Below are positions 10,886-19,797 of a stretch of DNA of 64,000 nt, piece by piece (within the stretch, counting starts at the first letter, position 1; the number at the start of each line of letters is the position of its first letter). A program made the translations under genes and the position numbers. The DNA comes from Haloimpatiens sp. FM7315 (GTDB lineage: Bacteria; Bacillota; Clostridia; Clostridiales; Clostridiaceae), in the NCBI GenBank assembly GCA_041861885.1, contig JBGVUE010000001.1, positions 360,001 through 424,000 on the forward strand. Direction: 5' to 3'. The notes beneath the pieces were generated by a model. The model was not told where the DNA came from, did not search any database, and worked only from the letters and a program-made list of their open reading frames with translations.

Positions 10886-10926
10886 AAGCTGTGGTGCTAA
10901 TATTAGTGCCATAGCTTTTTTATTTT
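10886..10926 (+). terminator. Terminator after the arsenate-reductase-like gene
   Basis: The arms AAGCTGTGGTGCTAAT and ATTAGTGCCATAGCTT (with G-U pairs) are followed by TTTTTTATTTTT. It isolates the next cassette from upstream transcription. Confidence 0.9.
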
Positions 10927-11073
10927 TAGTTTCTGTATTGGTAATTAGATTTGATTTAATGAATAAAAAATAATAAAAAGATAATAATATAAATAATAAA
11001 ATCGAAACAAAATGTATCGAATTATTGATAAATATAAGTTTAAATGATATATTTATATTAAGGGGGTGTGGCT

Positions 11074-12469
11074 ATGAAGGATGTTATTGTGAGACTTCAG
11101 GAAATACAATTAGTAAATTTTAAAAATGTTGAAAATGGGAAAATAACGCTACAGAGTTATAATAATAAAAAAAGGATATACAAAATAATAATAGTGAAGC
11201 TGATATACTAGGTATATATGGGCAAAATGGTTCGGGGAAAACAGCGTTGATTAATGCATTAAGTATATTAAAAGTTATAATGTCAGGTGAGAGACTACCT
11301 AAAAATACAATAAATCTCATATCAGCAACTAGTAATAAATGTGTATTAAAATTTGTATTTTTAATTGAGCATGAGGATGAAAGATTTTTAGCATATTATG
11401 ATTTAGAAATAAGAAAAAATTCGGATGACAATATTGCTGAAATATGTAGAGAAACTTTAAGTTATGCTTCTTTAAATGGGGAAACTAAAAAAAATAAAAT
11501 AATTGATTCAGATAATGATGATATGAAAATAGTATTTAGACCTATGAATAAATATAATGAATTAATAAGTTCCAATAAAGATAATTTACTTAATTTAAGT
11601 GTAGCAAAAGTATTGGCTAAAAAAGAAAAAAATCATTTATATTTAATGATGATAGTACGAATATTTTTCATAATGGTTTTAAGAATAGTCCCAATTACAG
11701 TAATATAATAATAAGTTTAAGTAATTTTGCAAAAATAAATTTATTTGTTATTGATAATGAACAACTAGGTATAATAAATATGAATCAATTAATTCCATTT
11801 ACTTTCAGATTAGAAAATAAAGAAAATGTAATTTCTGGAGATTGTTTTGCTTTATTTGAAAAATCAAATGTATCGGAAAAAACATATAGATTACTTGATA
11901 AGATTAAAAATCAAATAAATATTGTTATTAGTGCAATTGTTCCAGGATTAAATATAGACATTGTTAACTATGGAAATGAATTAGATAAAAATGGAAATAT
12001 GAAAATGAATATAGAATTGGTGTCTATTAGAGAAGAAAAAAGAATTCCGTTGAAATATGAATCAGAGGGTATTAAAAAGATAATATCAATTTTAAGTGCT
12101 ATAATAGCAATGTATAATAATAGAACAATTTGTTTAGCTGTAGATGAATTAGATGCAGGGGTTTTTGAATATTTACTAGGAGAAATGTTGGATGTACTAC
12201 AGGAAAATGCAAAAGGTCAATTTATTTTTACTTCACATAATCTAAGAGTGTTAGAAAAGTTAAATAAAGAATCTATTGTATTTACTACCACTAATCCTAA
12301 AAATAGATATATAAGGTTAGGAAATGTAAAGAGTAACAATAATTTAAGAGATTTTTATCTAAGAGGAATTTCATTAGGTGGTCAAAAAGAGGAATTATAT
12401 GAATCAACAAATACTTTTGAAATAAATTATGCTTTTAAGAGAGCGGGGAAAATAGCATATGAAGAGTAG
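11074..12469 (+). CDS. AAA/ABC-type (OLD-like, AAA_15/AAA_21) ATPase of a putative defence pair; frame broken twice
   Basis: Restored length is 465 residues. The N-terminus begins with a short strand typical of SMC/ABC-like ATPases (LQEIQLVNFKNVENG), then Walker A GQNGSGKT (residues 50-57), a middle helical/insert region, Walker B (ICLAVDELD near residue 355) and the switch His in FTSHNLR near residue 388. These features match the ATPases of OLD, AbiL, PARIS (AriA) and Septu-type defence systems. Frame breaks occur at seven-A runs near 11167 and 11632; one extra A in each gives a single uninterrupted protein. The AGGGGGTG site is 5 nt before ATG 11074. The following TOPRIM-like gene overlaps its 3' end by 11 nt. 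Family-level naming is by motif, not by a search. Confidence 0.82.
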
Positions 12470-13166
12470 AAAAGTAATTTTATTTATTGTTGAGGGTGTA
12501 TCTGATAAAAATTCTCTTGCATTAATTCTTTCACGTTTATTAAAAAATGAAAAAATAGAATTTCATGTTATACATGGTGATATTACAACTAGAACAGATA
12601 CTACCATTCAAAACTGTATAAAGAAAGTGAATACAGAAATTATAAAATTCTTAAATACTAATAGATTTAAAAGAAGTGATATTTTAAGAATAGTTCATTT
12701 GGTAGATACGGATGGTGCATATATTGATGATAAATTAATTAAAGAACATAATACAGACAAATTTATATATACTACAGAAAATATTTTAACTTCAAATATT
12801 TCAAAAGCTATTGATAGAAATAATAGAAAATCTAAGATATTAAATAAGCTATGGAGTGTTTCAAGTATAAACAAGACAGAGTATAGAATGTATTATTTTT
12901 CATGCAACTTAGAGCATGTCCTTCATAATGAGCAAAATCTAGATCATAATCTTAAGGATAAATATTCAGATGATTTTGTAGAACATTATTATGGGAAGGA
13001 AGATAAATTCCTTGAGTTTATAAATAATAGTGAGTTTTCTGTAAAGGGAAATTATAATGAAACTTGGAATTTTATAAAACAGGGTAAAAATTCTTTAAAT
13101 AGATATTGTAATTTAAATATATATTTTAAAGAATATTATGATAATGAAAAAGAAATTATAGAGTAA
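12459..13166 (+). CDS. TOPRIM-like (RloB/AbiLii/AriB-type) putative nuclease partner of the ATPase
   Basis: A 235-residue protein with a TOPRIM-like layout: a buried strand ending in IVEG with Glu12, followed by SDK, and a second strand LVDTDG giving Asp83 and Asp85, with Asp90 close by. These acidic positions are those that bind metal in TOPRIM nucleases. The rest is mostly charged helix with no recognised domain. ATG 12459 lies inside the ATPase gene (11-nt overlap), indicating translational coupling. In PARIS and OLD-type systems such a subunit is the toxic nuclease restrained or released by the ATPase; that role here is inference. It could be an RNase or a DNase. Confidence 0.75.
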   Translation: MKSRKVILFIVEGVSDKNSLALILSRLLKNEKIEFHVIHGDITTRTDTTIQNCIKKVNTEIIKFLNTNRFKRSDILRIVHLVDTDGAYIDDKLIKEHNTDKFIYTTENILTSNISKAIDRNNRKSKILNKLWSVSSINKTEYRMYYFSCNLEHVLHNEQNLDHNLKDKYSDDFVEHYYGKEDKFLEFINNSEFSVKGNYNETWNFIKQGKNSLNRYCNLNIYFKEYYDNEKEIIE

Positions 13167-13225
13167 TTTTATAACCTAAAAATGTAGTGGATTAGGCTCT
13201 CTGAAATAAATTTTGATCAGATTCT

Positions 13226-13259
13226 GCTCTGGTAACCTTTGAGGTCCAGAGCTTTTTTA
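13226..13259 (+). terminator. Terminator after the ATPase-TOPRIM cassette
   Basis: The arms GCTCTGG (13226-13232) and CCAGAGC (13246-13252) are followed by TTTTTT. With the terminator at 10886 it makes the cassette a self-contained unit. Confidence 0.88.
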
Positions 13260-13270
13260 TCTCACATTCA

Positions 13271-13723
13271 TTAGTTCAAGTCATATTTCATAACAATTTC
13301 ATTCCCATCTACTAAACCAGTATGATAAAATCCCATGTTAAGGTATAGATTGCAGGCGGGCTTATTACCCTCTATATAACAAAGAGATATAGAATCATAA
13401 AGATTTTTTTCCTTTATCATTGAAATCCAAAGTTTCATTGCTTGTTTCCCATAGCCTTTACCCTGATACTTCTCTGAAATCATAAATTCATTAAGGGAAC
13501 ATACTAATTTGTCATTTTCACTATAGTCATATTGCATTATTATTCCAATAGGTGTGTTAGCATTATAAATTATATATACTTCACTATTGGAAGATCTATA
13601 GGCAAAGGCCCTTGCAAGTATAGTGGTACTAGGGGCAACATATTTTGCCTGGCTAATTTTTACCTTTAAACTAGTTGCAATTCTCCAATTTTCAGGATCT
13701 ATAGTTTTAAAATTAATTTCCAT
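13271..13723 (-). CDS. GNAT-family N-acetyltransferase
   Basis: A 150-residue GNAT protein. The acetyl-CoA pyrophosphate-binding loop is the KYQGKGYGKQAM segment (Q/RxxGxG/A), preceded by the strand LNEFMIS and followed by the C-terminal strand LCYIEGNKPACNLYLNMGF. Its overall form is like BltD/spermidine-type or ribosomal-protein-type acetyltransferases; the substrate is not determined. ATG 13723 is preferred because GAGG lies 6 nt upstream; the ATG at 13738 would place that site inside the coding sequence. It is convergent with the defence cassette. Confidence 0.85.
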   Translation of the reverse strand: MEINFKTIDPENWRIATSLKVKISQAKYVAPSTTILARAFAYRSSNSEVYIIYNANTPIGIIMQYDYSENDKLVCSLNEFMISEKYQGKGYGKQAMKLWISMIKEKNLYDSISLCYIEGNKPACNLYLNMGFYHTGLVDGNEIVMKYDLN

Positions 13724-13738
13724 AGGCCACCTCTTCAT

Positions 13739-14035
13739 ATTAATTCAAATTATTTTATAGAAATTACAATAAGATATGTAACTATATTTACAGTATAATC
13801 CAAATAATTCCCTTTTACAATATTTGAAGTAACCTAATAAAGTACATATAGTTTAAGTAATATGCATTTTGCTAAAATAAAAAGTATCTTAGTAGAGTAA
13901 TATTTTTCTAGACAAGTATTTTAAAAATAATTAAATTTATTTTTATGATATACTTTGATTTACTAAAAATTTAATGTCAGAAAATCTCATGAAGCTTCGT
14001 ATTTATATATAGAAGCTTCTAAGGGAGGTTAAAAC
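13739..14035. other. Divergent intergenic region upstream of the ECF sigma gene
   Basis: About 300 nt of AT-rich DNA with no gene-like frame. Its notable feature is the pair of GAAGCTTC boxes (13991-13998 and 14012-14019) directly before the ribosome site AGGGAGG of the sigma factor. Promoters for both flanking genes must lie here but none stands out. Confidence 0.5.
13991..14019 (+). promoter_or_regulatory. Paired GAAGCTTC boxes before the ECF sigma gene
   Basis: Two copies of the palindromic octamer GAAGCTTC are separated by 13 nt. They can form an RNA hairpin just upstream of the ribosome site or act as a protein-binding pair. Autoregulation by the sigma factor is possible but unproven. 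Confidence 0.45.
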
Positions 14036-14598
14036 GTGATAATAGATGAAGATAATTTCATAAAGCAAATAAAAAAGGAAAATCCTAAGGCCATGGATTT
14101 TATTGTTGATAAATTCAGCAATTTAGTCTTTAAAGTTACTAGAAGTGTGCTCAATTCTACTGGGGATTTTCATGAGGTAGAGGAATGTTGCAATGATGTA
14201 TTTTTCTCAGTGTGGAAAAACATAGATAGTTTTGATGAAAATAAGGGTAATTTTAAATACTGGATTAGTGCTGTTGCAAAATATAAAGCCATTGATTATA
14301 AGAGAAAACTTTTTAAAGAGAGTATTTTTGAAAATATAAATGATTGTTCCCTATGTAACGATTTTAATACTGAAAAAAAGTAATTTCAAAGGAAAACAGA
14401 AGGGAACTTTTAAAGGCTATAAGTGGTATGAAAGGACAAGACAAGGAAATATTTATAAGGAGATATTTTTTAGATGAAGATATAGAAAATATAGCTAAAA
14501 ACTTTGGAGTAAATAGAAGTTCTATTGATAAAAGACTTTCAAGAGGACGTAAAGCTTTAAGGGAAAAACTTATGTTTTTGAAAGGAGAGATTTCATGA
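14036..14598 (+). CDS. ECF-type RNA polymerase sigma factor (frame broken in an A run)
   Basis: Restored length is 187 residues. Region 2 is recognisable (FIVDKFSNLVFKVTRSVL, then VEECCNDVFFSVWKNIDSFD and FKYWISAVAKYKAIDYKRK). Region 4 follows (EIFIRRYFLDEDIENIAKNF, with the helix-turn-helix GVNRSSIDKRLSRGRKAL). Frame is lost in the seven-A run near 14375-14381; adding one A joins the two halves exactly. The start is GTG 14036 behind AGGGAGG. Its TGA overlaps the ATG of the next gene (ATGA), which codes for the probable membrane anti-sigma factor. Confidence 0.9.
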
Positions 14599-16019
14599 AT
14601 AAGAATTTTGATATAAAGGAAAAGGATATTTTTAAATTGCTTAATGATGTAAAAATTGAAGAAGGAGAATTTAATGATATGGATGAAGAGATAAATGAAT
14701 TTCAAAAGGAAAAGATAAAGAAAGATTTAAATAAAAAAATAAAAGAAAATAATCATTTTAAAAAGATTAAATATGGTTCTATAGCAGCTGGACTAGCTTT
14801 AGTTTGTACTATTGGAGTTTCTAAAGCTTCTCCTGCTTTTGCAAAAAACATACCAATTTTGAATTCTATAATAAAAACACTTAATTTAAGACATGATGAT
14901 GAGGGTGAATATGAAAAATATGCACAAATGGTAAATAAATCAGTAACTTCTAATGGCGTAACCCTTACATTAAATGAAGTTATTGCTGATGATTCAAGCC
15001 TTATAATCGGCTATACTGTAAAAAGTCCTAAGAAAATTAATGATTCCGAAGTGTTACATTTATTACATTCTACAAAAATTAATGGTAAATCCTTTGGCTC
15101 AACTGGTACTGCCGACGGAAGATTCATTGATGACAACACTTATATAGGCAGCGAAGAAATGGACCTTACTCTTCCTAAAGGCGATAAGTTCAATGTTGAT
15201 TTAGATTTTACTCACATAGGTAGTGTTAAAGGCAATTGGAATTTTGCATTTACCGCATCAAGAGACGAAATGTGTAAAATCAGCAAAACTTTTACTCCAA
15301 ATATGAAAGTTGAATTTCCAGACAGCCTTGTTAATATAGATAAAGTTGTATTTTCTCCAGTAAATACAACTATCTCATTAAGGGGTGATTATAAAGATAA
15401 ATCAAAGAATCCAAATCCAAGCAGTTTATTTAAGTATGATTACTGGGTTGTATTTGATGAAAAGGGAGTTGAACTTCAGCCTAAATCCATTGGCGGCGGA
15501 AGCTCTAATGAAAAACATTTTAATAGTAAAATGAGTTTTGTATCTCAAAAGAATACTCCAAAATATTTAACTGTAGTTCCATGCTGCATTACTCCTTCTG
15601 GTGCAGGCGGTGTAAGTGTTGATGAAAACGGCAATGAAACTCAGCTTTCTTCTAAGACACAAGAGCCTAAAGAAGTTGGCAGAGTAATAGATGGTAAATA
15701 TCCAATTGTACTTCCTCAAGGTAAAATGGGAAAACTTACTATAAATGAAATAAAAACTGAGAAAGGCAAGACAGTGGTTAACTTTACAGCTAAAGGAAAG
15801 GCCCCTTATTTTCAAGCAGAAGATCTTTTTATAAAAGACGAGAAGGGAGACATAATTGATATTAAAGATTACATTAAAAGAGATGAAAAAAATCCTAATA
15901 AATTTACCAAGGCATTTGAAAAACTAGACCCTAATAAAAAATACACTATATTTACAAATGATTTTTCTAATATTGAATTTAGAGATGATTTGAAGTTTAA
16001 CATAGAGCTAAATAAATAA
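14595..16019 (+). CDS. DUF4179-type membrane protein, probable anti-sigma factor
   Basis: A 474-residue protein with a charged cytoplasmic N-terminus (about 1-60), one membrane helix (about 63-80, IAAGLALVCTIGVS), then a large extracellular part made of a DUF4179 domain and a C-terminal DUF5643-like beta-rich domain. This arrangement, translated in overlap with an ECF sigma gene, is the standard form of clostridial membrane-bound anti-sigma factors that hold the sigma factor until an envelope signal is sensed. The regulated genes are not evident nearby. Function is inferred from context. Confidence 0.82.
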   Translation: MNKNFDIKEKDIFKLLNDVKIEEGEFNDMDEEINEFQKEKIKKDLNKKIKENNHFKKIKYGSIAAGLALVCTIGVSKASPAFAKNIPILNSIIKTLNLRHDDEGEYEKYAQMVNKSVTSNGVTLTLNEVIADDSSLIIGYTVKSPKKINDSEVLHLLHSTKINGKSFGSTGTADGRFIDDNTYIGSEEMDLTLPKGDKFNVDLDFTHIGSVKGNWNFAFTASRDEMCKISKTFTPNMKVEFPDSLVNIDKVVFSPVNTTISLRGDYKDKSKNPNPSSLFKYDYWVVFDEKGVELQPKSIGGGSSNEKHFNSKMSFVSQKNTPKYLTVVPCCITPSGAGGVSVDENGNETQLSSKTQEPKEVGRVIDGKYPIVLPQGKMGKLTINEIKTEKGKTVVNFTAKGKAPYFQAEDLFIKDEKGDIIDIKDYIKRDEKNPNKFTKAFEKLDPNKKYTIFTNDFSNIEFRDDLKFNIELNK

Positions 16020-16030
16020 AACTAATAAAA

Positions 16031-16070
16031 AGGCTATGGATTTTGCAATTTTTATGCATATCCATAGCTT
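16031..16070. terminator. Terminator between convergent DUF4179 and MATE genes
   Basis: The arms AGGCTATGGAT and ATCCATAGCTT enclose a loop of about 16 nt. The T-rich flank on the plus strand is broken by one G; the A-rich left flank gives a T tract on the minus strand. It can serve both genes. Confidence 0.75.
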
Positions 16071-16076
16071 GTTTAT

Positions 16077-17402
16077 TTATTTTTTATTTATATCTTTTTC
16101 AAACCTATAATAAAACACTATAGAGAGAATTATATAGTTTAATGCAAGTTCCACATAAACTCCCTGCAATTTTAAATTGATAATTTGGGATAACATGAAG
16201 ATCAAAAGCAGTCCTAAAATGTTAATTATTATTGATGAAAATAGTACCCATTTCTCGTCTTCTATGCCTTGAAGGCTGTATTTGTAGATGGTGGATGGAA
16301 TATAAAATATATTTGCTAAAAAAACAAGAGGCATATATTTAATAGAGTTATATATTAATTTATAATCATTTGTAATTATACGCGGTATATAGTTTTTCAT
16401 CAGTAAAAATATTATCGAAAGTGCTGAATAAAACAATATAGCAAGTAATAAGCACTGTTTTGGCGTCTTTTTAATATTGTCGTAATTTCCTGCACCGGCA
16501 TTCTCACTTATTATTGTAAGGGAAGCTTGTGAGTAAGCATACATCGGCATGGATGCAATGCTCACCACTGCTAAAAGCAGGTTGTAAATTGAAACTTCAA
16601 GAATTCCAATATGCGATAAAATTGAATTTACAGCTACTATAATTAAAGTAGATTCAAGTATTTCTTGTCCCATAAGTGGAAATGACAGTTTCAAAGTTTT
16701 TTTCAGAAGTTCTAAAACCTTTATTTTGGAGATTTGTATAAGCTTGTCATGTCTTACGGCTGCCATATAAATTAAGACATTCAGCACAAGTGCCAAAATA
16801 GAACCCAGGGCATTGCCCCTTATACCCATTTTAGGGGAACCTAAATGACCAAACATAAGAATGTAGTCAAAAATCACATTGGATATTGATGCAGCGGCAT
16901 TTCCGTAAAGTACATACTTAGTTTTATCCATTATTTTAAAATACGATGAAAAAGTGAAAAGCACCATATTCAGTCCTAATGATAAGCTGAATATATTAAG
17001 GTAAATGGAAGCCTCGTCTAAAACATTTCCTTTAAGATGATATATATTTTTTAATAGTAAGTCTCCAAATAACAGTGTTAAAATATAAAATAATAAACCG
17101 CAGAATAGACTAATCAATATGTTAATTGAGAAGTCGTTTTTTAAGCCTGCGTAATCATTTCGTCCTTTCGATTTTGCCCCAATTATATTAAAGGCAACAG
17201 AAGTCATTCCTAAAACACCCGTTATGCTGTTTATGGTGGTTCCGATAAGCCCTACAGAAGCAAATGCAGCTAATGAAGTTCTTCCTACCATAGCCTCATC
17301 ACAAAGTTCAATTATAAGTGAAGACACATTAGTTAATATTAACGGCAATGCTATATTGTTTATTTTTTTATACTGTTTATTTACTAAATTTTCAATTTCC
17401 AT
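16077..17402 (-). CDS. MATE-family efflux transporter (DinF-like)
   Basis: A 441-residue polytopic membrane protein with MATE features: NIALPLILTNVSSLIIELCDEAMVG-type start (family NIA-P..N), twelve hydrophobic segments, and a second-half repeat from about residue 230. It most resembles the DinF-like branch and is clearly different from the MATE gene at 6022. The ribosome site GGGAG lies 6 nt before ATG 17402. Upstream on the same strand is a well-formed 12-codon leader ORF, which suggests attenuation control. Its substrate is unknown. Confidence 0.88.
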   Translation of the reverse strand: MEIENLVNKQYKKINNIALPLILTNVSSLIIELCDEAMVGRTSLAAFASVGLIGTTINSITGVLGMTSVAFNIIGAKSKGRNDYAGLKNDFSINILISLFCGLLFYILTLLFGDLLLKNIYHLKGNVLDEASIYLNIFSLSLGLNMVLFTFSSYFKIMDKTKYVLYGNAAASISNVIFDYILMFGHLGSPKMGIRGNALGSILALVLNVLIYMAAVRHDKLIQISKIKVLELLKKTLKLSFPLMGQEILESTLIIVAVNSILSHIGILEVSIYNLLLAVVSIASMPMYAYSQASLTIISENAGAGNYDNIKKTPKQCLLLAILFYSALSIIFLLMKNYIPRIITNDYKLIYNSIKYMPLVFLANIFYIPSTIYKYSLQGIEDEKWVLFSSIIINILGLLLIFMLSQIINLKLQGVYVELALNYIILSIVFYYRFEKDINKK

Positions 17403-17422
17403 TTTATCTCCCTTCTTCTCCT

Positions 17423-17461
17423 TTATTCAGAAAGAAGGGATGTATAATGCGCGCGACTCAC
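17423..17461 (-). CDS. Possible 12-codon leader peptide before the MATE gene
   Basis: GTG 17461 opens a 12-residue frame (MSRAHYTSLLSE) ending at TAA 17423-17425. It is preceded, at 6 nt, by a perfect GGAGGTGA ribosome site (17468-17475 on the minus strand), better than that of the exporter itself. The stretch is markedly GC-rich for this genome (CCGCGG and GCGCGC within 25 nt). Such short leaders before drug exporters or ribosome-modifying genes often act by antibiotic-induced ribosome stalling. This role is inference. Confidence 0.45.
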   Translation of the reverse strand: MSRAHYTSLLSE

Positions 17462-17667
17462 CGCGGGTCACCTCCGTATACTTTTGTAATTACTATACCA
17501 CACAAACAAAGGTGCTGCATATAAAAATATGGTATACTTAAATTGGTATAGTGTATGTATAATTTACTGGTTTTAGTTGAAACACTATAACAAGAAAATA
17601 CAAGAAAAGCTCATAAGATGTTTGAATTCTTATACGATTATTGTTTAGAAAGATTGGGGGCATAGTA

Positions 17668-18417
17668 ATGAATAAAAAAACACAGGTACTTATATTAGGA
17701 ACGTATCATTTTGATAAATGCGGAAAACATTTGGTAGATATCAAAGCTGGAGATATGGCAGATGATAAAAAACAGCAGGAAATTAATGAAACAGTACAAA
17801 ATTTATTAAAGTTTAAGCCAAATAAAATTGCAGTGGAATTTCAAAGAAAAGATGAAAAAGAATTAAATGAAGTTTACTCAGATTATTGTAATGATAAATC
17901 TATCGTGGAAAATTCAGTGATAGGGTATAAAAATGAAATTGTTCAATTGGGATTTAAATTAGGTAAAATATTAAATCACAAGAAAATATATCCTGTAGAT
18001 TATCCCCTATCTCTGCCTGATGAGGTTTTTGAATATGCTAAGAAAAATTCTCCAAAGTTTTATAAAACATTTATGGATGAAATAAATTCTTGCAGTGTAA
18101 AAGAAAATGAAATTATGAAAAATGCTTCAGTGAATGACTTATTAAAACATTTTAATAATAATGAACGCATAAAAAAAGAACACAGCGATTTATATTTGTA
18201 TTTAAATCAAATTGGTGCAGGAGATAACTACTGCGGGTCTGATATGATGACAGAATGGTACAGAAGAAATCTATATATCTTTGCAAATCTTCAAGATATT
18301 GCAAATCCGGATGACAAAATATTAATAATCTATGGAGCAGGGCATCGTGCAATACTTCAGGAGTTTTTAAAAGAATACAGTAAGTTTGAATTTGTTGATC
18401 CAATGAATTATTTATAA
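17668..18417 (+). CDS. DUF5694 domain protein (TraB/PrgY-like fold)
   Basis: A 249-residue soluble protein beginning with ILGTYHFD, and with IAVEFQ in the second conserved strand and IIYGAGHRAILQEFL near the C-terminus. Together these are the signature of the DUF5694 family, distantly similar to TraB/GumN hydrolase-like proteins. The conserved His and Glu suggest a metal-dependent active site. ATG 17668 is chosen because GGGGG lies 7 nt upstream; the frame extends further but has no better start. No signal peptide is seen. Biochemical function is unknown. Confidence 0.75.
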   Translation: MNKKTQVLILGTYHFDKCGKHLVDIKAGDMADDKKQQEINETVQNLLKFKPNKIAVEFQRKDEKELNEVYSDYCNDKSIVENSVIGYKNEIVQLGFKLGKILNHKKIYPVDYPLSLPDEVFEYAKKNSPKFYKTFMDEINSCSVKENEIMKNASVNDLLKHFNNNERIKKEHSDLYLYLNQIGAGDNYCGSDMMTEWYRRNLYIFANLQDIANPDDKILIIYGAGHRAILQEFLKEYSKFEFVDPMNYL

Positions 18418-18460
18418 AAAATAGAATTTTTATTTAAAGCTACTTAAGGGGGTAGGTTAT

Positions 18461-18994
18461 ATGTATTTTGGAGAAAAGGTGTGTCTTAGGGCGTACAAAG
18501 AGGAAGATATTAAAAAAGCAGCTACATTTGTAAATGATAAGGAGTTAAAAAAACTTTTAGTAACAACGATTCCGTTTCCAATGACTATGTGGGAAGAAGA
18601 ATCTTGGATAAAGTCACAGAAGGCAAGCAGCAGCGGTGAATATAATTTTGCAATAGAGGATATTGAAACAAAAAAATATATAGGTGGTTGCGGTATACAT
18701 AATGTAAATTGGTTAGCTCGTGTAGCAGAAGTAGGGATAATGATTGGGGATAAAAATTACTGGGGCAAAGGTTATGGAACAGATGCAATGAAAGTGCTTA
18801 TGAAGTTTATATTTGAAGATATGAATATAAATAAAATAAGGCTGTCTACATTTTCATTTAATGAAAGAGCTATAAAAAGTTATAAAAAATGCGGCTATGC
18901 AGTTGAAGGAGTTTTAAAAAATGAACTGTTCAAAGAAGGACAATATTATGATGAGATAATATTGTCAGCTTTCAGAAATAAAAATTTAGAATAG
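18461..18994 (+). CDS. RimJ/RimL-type GNAT acetyltransferase
   Basis: A 177-residue GNAT of the Acetyltransf_3 type. The CoA-binding loop is NYWGKGYGTDAMKVLMKF, with the preceding strand EVGIMIG and the C-terminal NERAIKSYKKCGYAVEG motif. All are typical of RimJ/RimL relatives, which acetylate protein N-termini or small amines including antibiotics. The ribosome site AAGGGGG is 8 nt before ATG. It follows the DUF5694 gene by 43 nt and may be co-transcribed. Confidence 0.88.
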   Translation: MYFGEKVCLRAYKEEDIKKAATFVNDKELKKLLVTTIPFPMTMWEEESWIKSQKASSSGEYNFAIEDIETKKYIGGCGIHNVNWLARVAEVGIMIGDKNYWGKGYGTDAMKVLMKFIFEDMNINKIRLSTFSFNERAIKSYKKCGYAVEGVLKNELFKEGQYYDEIILSAFRNKNLE

Positions 18995-19092
18995 AAAGTT
19001 TTTAAAGAAAATATAATTTAAACTAGGCGTAAATCTATATACTAAAGTGCAGATAAATATTTACGCATAATAAATGATTATAAGGTGATTAT

Positions 19093-19797
19093 ATGGAAAA
19101 ATTAAAAATTTTAGTTGTTGAAGATGATGTAAGCATAAATAACATGATAAAAGAAACTCTTCTTAGAGAAGGGTACGAAGTTTCTCAGGCATTTAATGGT
19201 CTTGAGGGAGTTGGAAAATTTAAAAATGATAATTATAAACTCGTTATTTTAGATATAATGATGCCTGTAATGGACGGCATTGAAGCTATGAGGGAAATAA
19301 GAGAAAATAGCAAAGTGCCTATTATTATACTTTCAGCTAAGGGTGAAGAAAGCGACAAAGTAATAGGCCTTGGAATGGGTGCTGATGATTATATTGTAAA
19401 GCCTTTTTCAATAGCGGAGCTTGTGGCAAGGGTTAAGTCTAATATAAGAAGGTGCGTTTACTACAGTGATGCTCACAGTAAAGATAGTAAAAAGGTGTAC
19501 CAGTATGGAAACGTAAAATTTGATTTAAATAATTATACAGTTACTAAAAATGGGAAAGAACTTTCACTTACTGCAAAGGAAATGAAGATTCTTGAACTTT
19601 TCTTTGAAAATCCAAATAAGGTTTTTACAAAGGTTAATATTTATGACAGTGTATGGGGTGATGAATTTACATCTGATTATAATACTGTAACTGTTCACAT
19701 GAGAAGACTTAGAAGCAAAGTTGAAGATAGTCCTAATGAACCTAAACTCATTGAAACTGTATGGGGCATAGGATATAGATTGGCAGGGAATAAATAA
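19093..19797 (+). CDS. OmpR/PhoB-family response regulator
   Basis: A 234-residue two-domain response regulator. Receiver domain: acidic pair EDD near residue 11, phosphoacceptor Asp54 in VILDIMMPVMDG, Lys in VKPFS. C-terminal winged helix from about residue 135, ending HMRRLRSKVED and WGIGYRL. Its TAA shares one base with the ATG of the sensor kinase gene, so the two are translationally coupled. The ABC transporter genes 1.1 kb downstream are the likely target. Confidence 0.94.
   Translation: MEKLKILVVEDDVSINNMIKETLLREGYEVSQAFNGLEGVGKFKNDNYKLVILDIMMPVMDGIEAMREIRENSKVPIIILSAKGEESDKVIGLGMGADDYIVKPFSIAELVARVKSNIRRCVYYSDAHSKDSKKVYQYGNVKFDLNNYTVTKNGKELSLTAKEMKILELFFENPNKVFTKVNIYDSVWGDEFTSDYNTVTVHMRRLRSKVEDSPNEPKLIETVWGIGYRLAGNK

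Noticed and set aside
10986..11040. Direct repeat ATCGAA ... ATCGAA upstream of the ATPase-TOPRIM cassette as an operator
   Set aside because: Only two 6-nt copies in AT-rich DNA; too weak to call.
17224..17541. Plus-strand frame across the MATE start and leader
   Set aside because: It is antisense to the exporter and leader, with no ribosome site.
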